Source: Paramecium sonneborni
Lineage: Eukaryota; Ciliophora; Oligohymenophorea; Peniculida; Parameciidae
Assembly (NCBI GenBank): GCA_905182985.1
Contig: CAJJDN010000153.1
Span: forward strand, 1-64,000
DNA length: 64,000 nucleotides
Reading direction: 5' to 3'
This document shows, one piece after another, positions 39,677 to 52,229 of this stretch. Position 1 is the first letter of the stretch, and every line of letters starts with the position of its first letter. The notes under the pieces were generated by a model. It saw only the letters and a list, made by a program, of their open reading frames with translations, did not search any database and was not told the origin of the DNA. The position numbers and the translations under genes are program-made.

Positions 39677-40389
39677 TCTTATTATTATATTAAAATTTAT
39701 ATAAATAATATCATTCATAAAATTTATATAAATAATATCATTCATAAAATTTATTAAGTAATATATTATGTGTACTTTATAAAATAAATTATATCCTTTA
39801 TTATAATATATTATTTGAAATTATCATTTAAATGTACTACTATCATTTCCCATTTATTCTTGCATTTCCCTTTCAATTTATTGTCGTCTTTAAATTTCTT
39901 CTCGTTGCCTTTTAATTTCTTCTCGTTGCCTATAAATTTGTATGTCTCTTTCTTAATTTATTCTATCTTCGACAGCTCTGAATTATTATTATATTTCATG
40001 TAAATTAGCTATAGGACCCTATAAAAATGGATGTTCTAAGCATTCTTCACAACTTATTCTTTGATTAAAATCATATTCAAACATTTTATTAATAAGATCT
40101 CTAAAAAAATTTTTAAATCATAAAATATACTTAAAATTATCTGGTAATTCTCTATTAAGTTAATTTTACATTTTTTACCAAAATTATTAATGATTTTTCT
40201 CTTTAATTAATTTATAACTTAAATGATTCGATTTTTAAAATGCAAAATATCCAGTCATCATTAAAAATAAAATTTGCCCAAGAGCAAAAACATCAACTTT
40301 TGATCCATCATATTCTCTCCTTTCTAAAAGTTCTGGTGCCATATAAGCTTAAAATTTATGATTTAAAATTACGTAATGTTCCACCATAA
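39273..40389. repeat. Direct repeat, copy 2 (1117 bp) right of N at 39272
   Basis: Matches 38155-39271. This copy continues uninterrupted into the rest of the inverted kinase B gene, whereas copy 1 continues leftward into the kinase C spacer; together they look like one locus split by an unmerged overlap. Confidence 0.9.
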
Positions 40390-40967
40390 AAGTTATTTAT
40401 TAAACCTTAATACTCTGTAGCAAATCCAAATCCAGCTATTTTTAAATTATATTCATTGTCAAAATAAATATTTTCAAGTTTTAGATCTCGATGACAAATA
40501 TTTAGATTTTTCATATCAATTAAAACTTTAATCATCTAACAAAAATAAAATCTTGCAATTTGTTCATCAAATTTTTAAAAATGCTTCAAATATTAAAACA
40601 TATCGCCATTACTTCCATATTCTAAGATCAAACCCATTTTATAAGTAATTGTACCATTTTTTTGCTAATTTAGACAATAATTATACAGTATATTTAAGTT
40701 ACTCACTATACTTTATTAATTTGATAATGTTTGGATGATTAAGCTTTTATAATATTTAGGTCTCTCTTAGTAGTTATTGTATTTGATTTTATTATTATTA
40801 TTCATTCTCAAACTTGAAAAATTTCAAAGCAGCAAGGTTTTATGCTTTCTGCCCCAATTTAACCCTATTCTATAATTTTAAAGTTCCTACTTGCCATATT
40901 TTCCTACACCAAGTGTTTTAATAATATAATAGTCTTCACAAATACTTTACTATTGTTCACCTTCCAT
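39824..40967 (-). CDS. Kinase B inverted copy (GFG pseudokinase)
   Basis: Position by position the reverse complement of 32199-33342: start, all four introns and stop map through one constant (coordinates sum to 73166), so no indel separates the copies and the duplication must be very recent or homogenised by gene conversion. It shares the AGFGF substitution for DFG and the truncated C terminus, so the lesion preceded the duplication. Confidence 0.8.
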
Positions 40968-41730
40968 TTATTATCCTTATTACTACATTTATTTAATTTT
41001 ATTTATGATTTTGCACATTATTTAATACATAAACCACAAAATTATATAAATACGATATTTTCTAATTAATTTTTATTTATAGAGATAAACAATTCATTTA
41101 TCTAATTTTAAATTTAATCAAGATAATTCTAAAAAATAGATTGCATAATAGCTACATTTTTTAAATTTAATCATATGTAACTTTAATTCAAGCATAACTA
41201 GGTTTTAATTTTCATAATTAGTTAAATGTAAATATTATTAAATTAAATTTATTAAGGTTTTGACTCTCTACGATTGAAATAAAATCATTTATCATATAAT
41301 AAACAATAACATCAATTAATTATAACCTTTAAATTAAAAACCTTTCATCTTAATTCTAATTAGATCTGATACTAAAATATAAGAACTCATTTTTTTGTTA
41401 TTGAATCAAATTCAAGTATATAAATGAATGAATATATATTAATCGAATAAAATTATTGTTGTATATTAATTTCAAGATTATTATTCTTATATCTTTTATC
41501 TAAGAAGATCAAGAGTTTAATTGAAATCTATTGGGTCATATCCAAAATTAAGAACATCAACTCTCAACATTTCATCTCCAATATCACATAATTCTATCTA
41601 AATTTTATATTTCACATCACTTTCTTCATCTAGAATATCAACATCAAGCTAAATTTAATAAAAATTTTATTATTACTTTATATTTATTTTTATGAATTTT
41701 TGTTATTCTATCATTTTCTTCAAAAATTTA
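40624..41730. repeat. Direct repeat, copy 1 (1107 bp) left of N at 41731
   Basis: Repeats at 41732-42838 with an offset of 1108 and a single N between. Contains the 5' exons of the kinase B copy, the spacer, and the 3' end of an inverted kinase A fragment. Third instance of the single-N, 1.1-kb pattern. Confidence 0.9.
41472..41730 (-). pseudogene. Inverted kinase A 3' fragment (copy 1)
   Basis: Reverse complement of 31436-31694: the last two exons of kinase A, encoding the tail [20 protein letters not shown] and the end IQEQQS-TGA. Cut at the N. Repeated at 42580. Confidence 0.7.
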
Positions 41731-41731
41731 N

Positions 41732-42838
41732 AAGATCAAACCCATTTTATAAGTAATTGTACCATTTTTTTGCTAATTTAGACAATAATTATACAGTATA
41801 TTTAAGTTACTCACTATACTTTATTAATTTGATAATGTTTGGATGATTAAGCTTTTATAATATTTAGGTCTCTCTTAGTAGTTATTGTATTTGATTTTAT
41901 TATTATTATTCATTCTCAAACTTGAAAAATTTCAAAGCAGCAAGGTTTTATGCTTTCTGCCCCAATTTAACCCTATTCTATAATTTTAAAGTTCCTACTT
42001 GCCATATTTTCCTACACCAAGTGTTTTAATAATATAATAGTCTTCACAAATACTTTACTATTGTTCACCTTCCATTTATTATCCTTATTACTACATTTAT
42101 TTAATTTTATTTATGATTTTGCACATTATTTAATACATAAACCACAAAATTATATAAATACGATATTTTCTAATTAATTTTTATTTATAGAGATAAACAA
42201 TTCATTTATCTAATTTTAAATTTAATCAAGATAATTCTAAAAAATAGATTGCATAATAGCTACATTTTTTAAATTTAATCATATGTAACTTTAATTCAAG
42301 CATAACTAGGTTTTAATTTTCATAATTAGTTAAATGTAAATATTATTAAATTAAATTTATTAAGGTTTTGACTCTCTACGATTGAAATAAAATCATTTAT
42401 CATATAATAAACAATAACATCAATTAATTATAACCTTTAAATTAAAAACCTTTCATCTTAATTCTAATTAGATCTGATACTAAAATATAAGAACTCATTT
42501 TTTTGTTATTGAATCAAATTCAAGTATATAAATGAATGAATATATATTAATCGAATAAAATTATTGTTGTATATTAATTTCAAGATTATTATTCTTATAT
42601 CTTTTATCTAAGAAGATCAAGAGTTTAATTGAAATCTATTGGGTCATATCCAAAATTAAGAACATCAACTCTCAACATTTCATCTCCAATATCACATAAT
42701 TCTATCTAAATTTTATATTTCACATCACTTTCTTCATCTAGAATATCAACATCAAGCTAAATTTAATAAAAATTTTATTATTACTTTATATTTATTTTTA
42801 TGAATTTTTGTTATTCTATCATTTTCTTCAAAAATTTA
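41732..42838. repeat. Direct repeat, copy 2 (1107 bp) right of N at 41731
   Basis: Matches 40624-41730, and so contains a second, isolated copy of the kinase B 5' exons (start codon at 42073-42075, minus strand) that does not continue into the rest of the kinase: it is interrupted by the N. Likely artefact. Confidence 0.9.
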
Positions 42839-43250
42839 GATAATATTAAATTATAGGACCCAATACGAATTGACATTCAAAGTATTCTCTTAAGCTGACT
42901 CCTTGATTAAAATCATATTCAAACATTTTATTTATAAAATATCTAGAGATTAATAAATTATATAATACTTTTAAATTATCTAGAAATCCTCTTTTAAGTT
43001 AATTTTTATTGTTTAACCAAATTATTAATAATTATTCTAACAATTTTAATAATCGGAGTAATTAAATGACAAATCTAATCATTATAAAAAATAAAATATG
43101 CAGCTCTATTGTATTTTCTTTTCTTTAAAAAATTCACAATAAAAATTATTTATTAAAATTTAATATTCTTTGCAAATCTAAATCCAGCTGTTTTAAAATT
43201 ACATTGATTGTCAAATAAAATCTCCTTTGCAAATATTTTTATTTTTCATT
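42580..43250 (-). pseudogene. Decayed kinase relic fused to a kinase A-like tail
   Basis: The 3' part to 42838 is near-identical to the kinase A tail. Beyond 42838 similarity falls sharply: [19 protein letters not shown], a degraded DFG region (FKTAGFRFAKE after frame changes) and NKNICK-like HRD remnants remain, with TGA stops and frameshifts between. The upstream kinase half is therefore an older dead copy, and the tail a recent duplication or conversion tract. The breakpoint coincides with the end of the 1107-bp repeat. Confidence 0.6.
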
Positions 43251-43468
43251 CGAATAAACACATTTATTTATCACATACAAAAATAAAATGTATAAATTTA
43301 TTTTAATCAAGTCCAAAATATAAATAAAAGGATTTCTAAATATTAAAAGTTATTTACTTTTCAATAATTTAAATTTAAGAGATATATGCTTTCAAGAATT
43401 TAAATTATAACAAATTTGAAATATGATAAGATTAATGTGGTTTATATATACTTGTTATAAAAATAAAA

Positions 43469-43883
43469 TCACTTTTCCTCTAATTATTTAAAAGAATGCA
43501 TGTCATATTCCATTGCTCTAAATATTTTTTCATCAACATTATTTCCCTTAACATTCTTTAATGTCTTTTATAATTTATGGGCGTTCTTCAATTTCATAAA
43601 TTCAAGCATTTGATCCATTTCATTTTAAATAGCATCTCTTTGCTCAGGGAATTTGCATAGATTTCTAGCTTAGAAGGTTTCTTCTTCTTTAGAAAGAGGA
43701 TACATTTTAGGCTGTTTGATCTTCAACCAACTAAATTGATAATATTATGATTTACTTCATTCTGCCAATCACAGTTAATTAATCATCATAACCACGATAA
43801 AATTAAGGTGCATACAAAGACTTTAAATTTTTTATATTCTCTTCTGACCTTTACATTAATCCATTGATTTTTGTTAATCTCAT
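43469..43883 (-). CDS. Small hypothetical protein (about 129 aa)
   Basis: One 25-nt intron (43731-43755) joins MRLTKINGLMQRSEENIKNL..VIGRMN to WLKIKQPKMYPLSKEEETFQ. The product is charged and helical with two Cys at most, no membrane segment, and ends KQLEEK-TGA. Family not recognised. Composition (Met, Lys, Glu) is distinctly protein-like compared with the flanks. Confidence 0.6.
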
Positions 43884-44890
43884 AAAACCAGAAATTTTAA
43901 AATTAATCTTTAAAATAATAATTTTATAATAAATAAGAAGAAATATCTTTTGAATGAATTATAAAAATTGTTTCTATACCCAAAAGGATCCCTTCACTAT
44001 TTCTATTTTAATTCAACCTACAATTTGAATACTAATACTCTAAAATTTACTAATTTCTTCATACAATTTAAATAAAATAGAGCTGGGTTTCAAAAATAAT
44101 CACCATCAATAAAAAATTACTTATTAATGTCTTACTCTCAGTAAGAAATTTTGAGCAAGAAGTAAATACAAAGCCTATATTGGAAGGCTTAGTTAATTTT
44201 ACTTAGGGTGAATTTCACTATTTAGTCTAAGAACTTCAATTTTCAAAGAATATTATTAAAGAATTTGAGTTGAAATACAAAGTACTGATTGTAATATTAT
44301 AAAGTCAATCCAACAGCTATCATGAATGATTATAAAAAAAATCTATCCGCAATATGATTTATAATTTATTTTCTTTTCTAACAAATATCCAGAAATATTT
44401 ATAATTTTGATCCTTATAACTACCATCATCAATTCTATTAAATATTATATTAATTAATAAATTTTTAGAGCCCTCCTCTGATATAATTCAGTCTTAAAAT
44501 TCATATTTATTATCATCTATGAATAAATAAAATGAATTGAAATTGATAAATTCAAAAACACATACATTCTATGTAATTAATTGAATGAAAATTTTTATTT
44601 AATTATGAAAAAAATTATTAAGCATTTTGGATTCTCTATTTTTTTAGAGTCATCTTATGTAAAATAACATAAAAATTAGAATATGTATTTTAGATTAATA
44701 AATAGTGGATTTATTTAATTAAAATGATTAAAAAAAATTTAGATTTTTGAACACAAAAATATAGAAATTTTGATCTGTTGTTTCAATCATATTCTTTAAA
44801 AATTGGATTAATATTTAAAAGTTTTTGATAAAAATCATGATTAAATGATTTTAAAAAGAGAAATTAAATGATAATAATAAATCTCAATGA
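43884..44890. other. Intergenic with possible gene relics
   Basis: On the minus strand at 44320-44485 a frame reads NLLINIIFNRIDDGSYKDQN, resembling VRILFNLRIDDGS near the start of the FHA/RING gene, so it may be an old fragment of that family. On the plus strand near 44126-44329 two overlapping frames are open, one beginning MSYSQQEILSKK. Neither could be built into a gene. Confidence 0.3.
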
Positions 44891-46090
44891 ATGAAAGTCA
44901 TATTATTGATGGATGAGCAATTTGCCCAAATTTAGAGTGAGAATTATATCTTAAAGGGTTCAAATAGAAATTATTAAGACAAGGGTCAAATTTTAATAAA
45001 TGTTTTAGAAATTATAAATATTGCTAGTAAATAAAGAACTATGAGATATATGAATTTTTAAATAAGCCTAGAAACTCATAATCAAAAGATTTTTAATTTA
45101 TAAGTGATGATAAAGAATAAAAAATTGGATTTCTTATTAAATTTTCTATGAAATTAAATTTCACTTAGAAGGGAATTCTATTTCCAAAATACTTAAAATA
45201 ATTTAAATTGAGAGAAATAGGAATTTGTTATTTGACAAATTAAAATAATTTTAATTTGAGATGTTAATAATAAATGTATGAAATTAAAAAATAATAATAC
45301 TATGTTAAAGGAATTTATCGTGACTCTATAAATATAAATTGATAAAATAGTTATAGGGAGATATTTTAAATTGACTACCCAATTATTATTAGTGATAGAA
45401 ATACATAATTCATAAACTTTGTATTTTTATATATTATTTATGTAGATATCTTGTTAACTATAATAAATATGACAGAAATATAAATAATATTTAGATGAAT
45501 GGTATAAATGATTAATATCAGTGAGAGTGTTTGGTTTTTTAATTAAATCCATAATCAATCATTTAACCAAATGGAAAATTAAAGAAATAGTTTAATAAAA
45601 CATAAGTAATGATAGAATTATGGATTTTGAGAGGAAATAAACTCAAATAATATAAAAATACTGTTATAGAAATGATTTAATAATTATTTATTCAGGTGTA
45701 ACATAAAGTTATCCTTAGCCAAAAATTTAGTTTACTTATAGCTAAATGGGCCAAGTAATTTATTTTTCAGATTTTAAATTAAAGAGTATTTTGGATTTGT
45801 TAGAAATAACAGAGGATGACGATATTGATACTAAATTGGCCGAATTAAGAATATGAAGATTTCAAAATTTAAGAATATTTTAGTTATTGTTTTATATTAA
45901 AAAGCCTATTTAATAACTTTGAGAGTTGTTATTTATATAAAGTGTTATCGTCTAGTTTAGAGGTTCAAAGAGAAATATTTCTTAAAGGAAACGAGATGTA
46001 ATTATTTATTGGAGAGATTCAGAGATTTAGTCTTTTCTAAGGGAATAGAAGGGGAATAATTCAAGTAATAATATTTAAATGAAAAAATGA
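44891..46090 (+). CDS. Possible multi-exon gene, structure unresolved
   Basis: Several plus-strand open blocks in different frames look coding: MKVILLMDEQFAQIQSENYI; a block with GFLIKFSMKLNFTQKGILFP; one near 45520-45860 with IIIYSGVTQSYPQPKIQFTY and LLEITEDDDIDTKLAELRI; and a last one with RKRDVIIYWRDSEIQSFL ending at TGA 46090. Frame changes between them were not all explained by GT..AG introns, so this may be an intron-rich gene or a decayed one. No family recognised; boundaries are approximate. Confidence 0.3.
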
Positions 46091-46210
46091 TAAATATTGA
46101 ATTATGAAATGATTAATATTATATACATTGTAGAAAGATGATAAATCTACCTTTGAAAAAAAAAGATTCTCAGTAGAAGAAGGTTAAAATGATAATATTA
46201 ATTTAATTAA

Positions 46211-48681
46211 ATGGCATCAAAAAAATTATTGATTTTGAATACATTTCTATTCATCTTAATGGATTTGGCTACGATTTCAATTTTGCTTTTCGAATAAATT
46301 TAAGAGGAGATAGATTAGTTATTAATGATTTCATTGATAATTGGATTTGGGTTTTTTGTTATTTTACAACAACTGCTTGTATATACTGAGTGGAATTTAG
46401 ATATTAAATACAGATTGAATTTAGTTTCATTTTTAGGAAAGATCTTGATTGTATGGTTGGGAAATGCAAATTTAAGCACAAATCAGAACTTATTAATACT
46501 GTATTAAATATTCATGACATCAGAATGTTACAAAAGAAATTCACTATAATACTCATTCATTTTCATGGTGATTCTAAATTTATTCAAATTCAAATAGTTT
46601 ATAAATTTTGGATACGATTAACTCATAAACTTAATGTAAATTATAATATTGATTGTTTCTAATATTTATTAAGTAAAAAATTCAGAAGAGAAATTTCAAT
46701 AATCATAGAACTAAATGACAACAGGAGGATAGTTTCAATAAACATTTGCTATAATCTAAGAATCAAGAAGAAGTATGCCAATTATTAATTCATTAAAATT
46801 GATAGAAGATGAACCTTGGCTTGATCAGTATAATTATATTTTTTTATATTAGTAAATGGTTATAATATGAGAAATATTTAGTATTAGGAAGAGATTTAAA
46901 GTTGAAATTCTACAGTTTTGATTTAAATATATTAGGGAAATCACAAGAATTATTTGAAGATCAAAATGAGATAGTTTAATAATTATTAGATTTGGGAGTA
47001 AAGTTTATATCAAGATTAGATAATAGTCAGTAATCTCTGATGTGTTAAAAAGTAGTAATAACTTTGAGGTAAGTATTAGAGAATTAGATTTAATAATAGA
47101 GTAATTTTGAATATTACTATTAAACATTTTAGATGCAAAGTTAAACTTTAGATATTCAAAAGTATTTACTAAATGTATTTGGTTTGATTGGTAGATAATA
47201 AATATATTATATTTTGCATTTCTAATTAGTTCCAAAATTAGCAATAGAAATTAATAGGAATATATTTGATATGTGTAAATCTCTATCTCACGAACTTGGA
47301 ACTAATCTCAATTGTATTTAAAGTTTATCTGAAATTGCCTTATAAAAGTCTTCAATTACTCAAGATATCAAAGAACACTTTATTCAACCCATTCTTACAA
47401 GTAGCCAATAATTGAACCTTATAATTTCTAACATCAGAGATTATAGTTCAATTGAAACTGATCAATTTTAATTGAGTTTATCAACTTTCAATATTCTGGA
47501 AGAAATAAATATGATAGTTGATTTCTTTTAAATTACTTGCCAATAAAAAGGAATCGATTTTATCTTACCAACAGAATCTTGTATCTATTATTCATAATTA
47601 GTTCCCATATTCAATGATCGAGATAGATTTCGTTAAGTTATCTTTCAATTAGTTTCCAATGCAGTTCGTTTCACTATCACAGGCACTATCTAAGTTATCA
47701 TCAAACAATAAGATTATACATATGAAATTCTTGTTATAGATACTGGAATAGGAATGGTTAGCAATTCAACATTTACATTAGGCTAGTTAAGAGGAGAATA
47801 ATCTGAGGAAGATCTTAGAATAAAAGGTAATGTTGAGAGTATCAGAAAATAGTATAGGTTCTAGTTTAGGGCTATTTATAAGTAATTTACTAGTTAAAAA
47901 AATGAATGCTGATGAAGATTCCAAAATTCAATTCACTTCAAATAAATAAGGAACTACTTTTATATTTTTAATAAAAAATCTATCTGAATTTAAAGATAGT
48001 ATTGAGAAATTACCATCAATAAGATTACATAGAACTATTGTTAAATTCTAAACAATTAATTCCTATTATGAGAATATCAATGATGTTCAAACAAAGTTTG
48101 GTATATCCACAATCAAATCAATTATAAGAGGATATTCAATTCAAGATGATGCTAATTAAACTATTTATTCTAAAGAATTTGATGAAAATAAATCAATTCT
48201 TAAACCTCTTTAAACTATTATACCATAACTATAAGATACAATCTAAGGTTATTCTCTTAAAAGTAATTGCTGTGCAAGAGTTTTAATTGTAGATGATGAA
48301 TACTTTAATATTATGACTTTATAAATGTTAATGTAATAATACTTTGCCATTTGTGATAAAGCCTATAATGGAATGGAAGCTATTGAATTAATAAATAAGA
48401 AATTAACCAAACCTTGTCCAAAATGTAACAATTGTTGGTATTAACTCATTTTTCTTGATATAAACATGCCCATTATGGGTGGAATTGAAACAGTCAAAAT
48501 AATCAAAAGAATGATGAATAATCGTATTATTAAAAAAGTTTACGTTATTGCCAATACTGGTTTTAGTGATTTAGAAACTAAAGAAAAAGCTTATGATGCT
48601 GGAATTGACTACTTTATGACGAAACCTTTGAATATTATGGCTTTCAAAAGTATTGCTTCTAAAATATTCCCAAGAGGATGA
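46211..48681 (+). CDS. Membrane hybrid histidine kinase with receiver domain (HK1)
   Basis: 806 residues after removing introns 46828-46852 and 47757-47781. About five hydrophobic segments (MASKKLLILNTFLFILM, LLMISLIIGFGFFVILQ, LINLMQIIILIVSNIY and others) form a membrane sensor. The dimerisation/phosphoacceptor helix has SLSHELGTNLN with His352 (codon 47289). N box QLVSNAVRF and G1 box DTGIGM belong to the ATPase domain. The receiver carries VLIVDDEYF, acceptor Asp733 in LIFLDINMPIMGG, Thr in ANTGFSD and Lys in MTKPL. Phosphate should pass His to Asp within one protein; the next step is unknown. An in-frame TGA upstream supports the start. Ends 43 bp from the convergent TPR gene. Confidence 0.85.
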
Positions 48682-48724
48682 CATATTATTCTAAATACTT
48701 ATATTATATATTTAATTAATTTAT

Positions 48725-51263
48725 TCAATTATGTTTGTATCCATACTCTTCCCAAACTATCTTAATCTATCAAATATTTCTTAATTATTACTTTTCTTAA
48801 TTAATTTTCATTCGAATATTATAATATTCTATCATAAAATTATTTATCTATAAGTAAAGGTAATTCTTTTTTAAAATAATCTTAAACTATTAATACTTAT
48901 GAGATTATTGAAATCAATCCTAATAATGTTTACAATATTTATTTAGGATGACTAAAATCTTAAATATTCTATCCTTCCTTTCCATTAATATTCTCATAGA
49001 ATTGTTTAGTCAATGCTTATACTAATTAAAGAAATGTTGGTAATTTGTTATCTTCCAAAAGAACCAAAAACTTTTCATTCAAAGAAATATTATTAAAAAT
49101 CTCTAAACTAGCATGCACTATATAATTATTCTCATCCATTAATTAACTCTATATCTATATATACTATTTTTAATCAATTATTCTATCTACTATAAAATCA
49201 CCTAATGATGTTAATTATACTATTCCTAACAATGCATAAAATGTTAACAATTCATGTGTTGCATTCTAAGCACAAACAAATAGAGCATCACATATTAATT
49301 ATGCTTCTTTAAAATCAAATAATTCAGGATTTGCATTTCTCATTTATTTACATAAATAAGGAATACCTACTTCATTTTTTTATAATATTGATTTCGATAC
49401 TAATTTTAAACATTATTTATCAAATAAATATTGATGAACCTAATCATCACAACTAAATTAAGTAAGTAATTTTGATATCACATTTTCATTGTTTAAAATA
49501 TCTTAATATTAAAATATAAATGATGATAACAATTAAATTGTTCTCATTTCAAGTGCGATAAACACTATTATCTTTTCTTTCGTTATATATTGATTAGTAT
49601 AAGTAAAATATTTTTCAGAAATATCTTATTAATACTATTTTGCAAAATTACGATTTTATTCATATTCTTCATCACTAATCTAAAATCTCTACTTCTATTC
49701 TTCTTTTGATTCAGCAGATCTATCTGTTGTCAATTATAATAAAATATTAAAATAACCAACCAAAATCTAATATTATCTTAACTTCTAAAGTGATGTTTTT
49801 CCTTCTAATTTAAATTAATTATTTATATTATTAAAAATCTTCTTAAGCTATTCTCTCTTCTGCATTATCATAATCTTTATATCATCAAATTAAGTTATAA
49901 ATTACAATAGTACAATTGATTCATCAATTTCTATATTGTTATCTTCAAAAATATGTTACAATAAAATCTCACAATCAGCTTTATAAATATACTCATACAA
50001 TTACAAATATTTACCCTTGCTCTAAAGTAAAAAAAGCAAACAAAACTTTTTTATATTCTAATTAAACTACTAACTTTTTCTATATTCTTAAACATACTCT
50101 AACAATGTTTCTGATAACTTAACTGAATGATCATTTATTTCCTAATTAAATTCAATATTGCTCAGAGTCATCATTAAAATCTAATTTATTATATTTATAT
50201 ATCTTAAATTATTTAACTTTTTTTCAATTGTATTTAATAATTTTATTGGCAAATTTGTATATGTTTTCATTATCTATTCAAGTTAGTTATTACTTATTAT
50301 TCCAATTAACAGTAATAAATCTTAATATCTAAAAGTATCTCTCTTTAAAAAACCAAAATGTATTACCTTTTATTTTGTAAGTAAAATAATTAGATCAACT
50401 ATTAAATAATACATTTCTGTATTTGTATCAAAATCTTCAGCTTTTTTTGCGTAATTTGCTATCATCACAATAAATTCTTCTGTAACATTTCCATTATTAT
50501 TTTATACAAATAATTAAACAGTGCATTTAAGTTGTTTTTCTAAGAAAAAATACTAATTTTCAGAAATCAATCCTAAAACCTATTAATTGATTTGAAAATG
50601 TGAAAATAATGAACAATATATGTTAATTAATTCATAAATCTTTGATTCTTATGTAGATTTACAATAAAACTCAAAATTGGTTATTAAATATTCTTATAAC
50701 CACTTAGGTAAGTATTACATTTAAGATTTAATAAAAGAATATTAAATGTATTTCATTTATTAGAAGATGAATTATTAATTGAGTATTTGTTAACAAAATC
50801 CATTTTCCCTCATTAATTTTTCATAATTAATATAATCTGATTTGCTATATAATTCATTAAAGAATTTTATTGCATCTTTTTCAGTAGCACAATTCTTTAA
50901 ATCATCAATTACATACATAGGATCACTAAATTACATTTTCACCAATTCTTTTAATTCATTTACTTCTTAACAGGGTTCTAAATTAGAAATAATCTATAAA
51001 GCTTCTTCATATTGTTTTAATTAAATTAAGACTTAGGCTTTACGATAATAGGCTTTGACATATTTTGAATTATATGTAATAGATTTATCAATAAATTCAA
51101 TTGCCTATTTAGGATTGTTTTTATTTATTAGGCATATTCCACAATTCAAAGCACAAATTGATTTATTATTATCATCTATATCTTCAGCAAGAAGTAATTG
51201 AGTATATTTTATAAATGCTTCATCATATTTCTTAGAAATTAGGAGTTATCTAGCTTCTTACAT
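48725..51263 (-). CDS. TPR protein with long helical C-terminal region
   Basis: About 837 residues. Three TPR-like helix pairs occupy residues 1-115 (AFIKYTQLLLAE, ALNCGICLINKNNPKQAIEF, VKAYYRKAQVLIQLKQYEEA), followed by about 700 residues of Leu/Ile/Asn-rich helices that look like degenerate armadillo-type repeats (DALFVCAQNATHELLTFYAL and others). The layout recalls UNC-45-type chaperones, but no UCS signature could be confirmed. A 25-nt intron (48767-48791) is needed near the end so that the frame reaches TGA at 48725 rather than running into the opposite gene. Start chosen at MQEARQLLISKKYDEA, directly before the first TPR. Confidence 0.7.
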
Positions 51264-51377
51264 TTTCAGAATAATATTTTGATAAAAATATTTTATTTAC
51301 AAAAATAATAAGGCACAATCATTATATTTAAAATTATAAATGGAATTAATTAAATAGATAATTTATTTAAAACACAA

Positions 51378-52229
51378 TCAAGTTAACTTATGTAATTCTT
51401 GTTCATTTAATGGTTATTTAGAATGATCATATTACTTTTATTACTCTCGCTTTTTACTATAAATAATCTTATTTAATTTTACTTAAAAGCTCTTATTATG
51501 GCTAATATTACAACACCTATAATGATTGCAATTAATCCATAAAGATGAGTATTTGAACTTGAATCAATTGAAAAGTTCTCAACAAATAATTACCCTTTGA
51601 TTGACTCTGTTATTTATTTAGTGGGAGTATCATCTGGTAAAGTTTTTGAGTATTTTTTAAGTAAATTTATTTATTCAGATGAAATTGGTAAAGGATCTGG
51701 TAACAAATACACAATTTAATCACAATTTTCATACTCAAGATAATATGCCATATTTTCTAATTATTATGCAAAATCCATTAATCTCATTTGAAAATTGGTT
51801 TCAATCTAAAATACAGGATTTTATTTAAGTAAATTATCTAATTCTACTGAAAATACAAATAAGGCTTTAGAAGGAGTTGAAGTTGCATTAATTTCTTTCA
51901 TGTTTAATTAGATATCGCATTTGATAATATCTTTCTTAGATAATTTATGAATTGATGGACAATAAATTTCAAAATTGGAAGGTCCAAAAGTTAAACCTCC
52001 TGGGACTTATTTAATTTATATTTTTGATTTATCTTTAACTTCATAATTATCACCAAATCCAATAACATATTCTCCTTCTAATTTAACAGAAATTCTTTTG
52101 ACTTCCTATTAGTAAATAAGAGAAATCAATTACATAAACCCATTCTTCTTGATTTGGATAAGTGAGATAAGAATTTTCAATGCAATCTGCTAAGATTTAC
52201 TAAAATGCTAAAAATATTGCCAAGAGCAT
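51378..52229 (-). CDS. Type I single-pass membrane protein
   Basis: About 266 residues. A signal peptide is evident (MLLAIFLAFQQILADC), then an extracellular or lumenal domain of roughly 205 residues, one transmembrane segment (LYGLIAIIIGVVILAIIRAF) and a short cytoplasmic tail. Introns at 52106-52133 and 51435-51457; the second is needed to reach the stop at HKLT-TGA. Few cysteines, N-glycosylation sequons include NATS and NFSI. Family not recognised. It sits 114 bp upstream of the TPR gene on the same strand. Confidence 0.7.

Noticed and set aside
45950..45990. tRNA-like stretch with GTCTAGTTTAGAGGTTCAAA
   Set aside because: No cloverleaf could be formed: the acceptor and anticodon stems do not pair.
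48466..48681. Separate small response regulator gene
   Set aside because: It is the C-terminal receiver of HK1; standard-code stops upstream are glutamine codons here.
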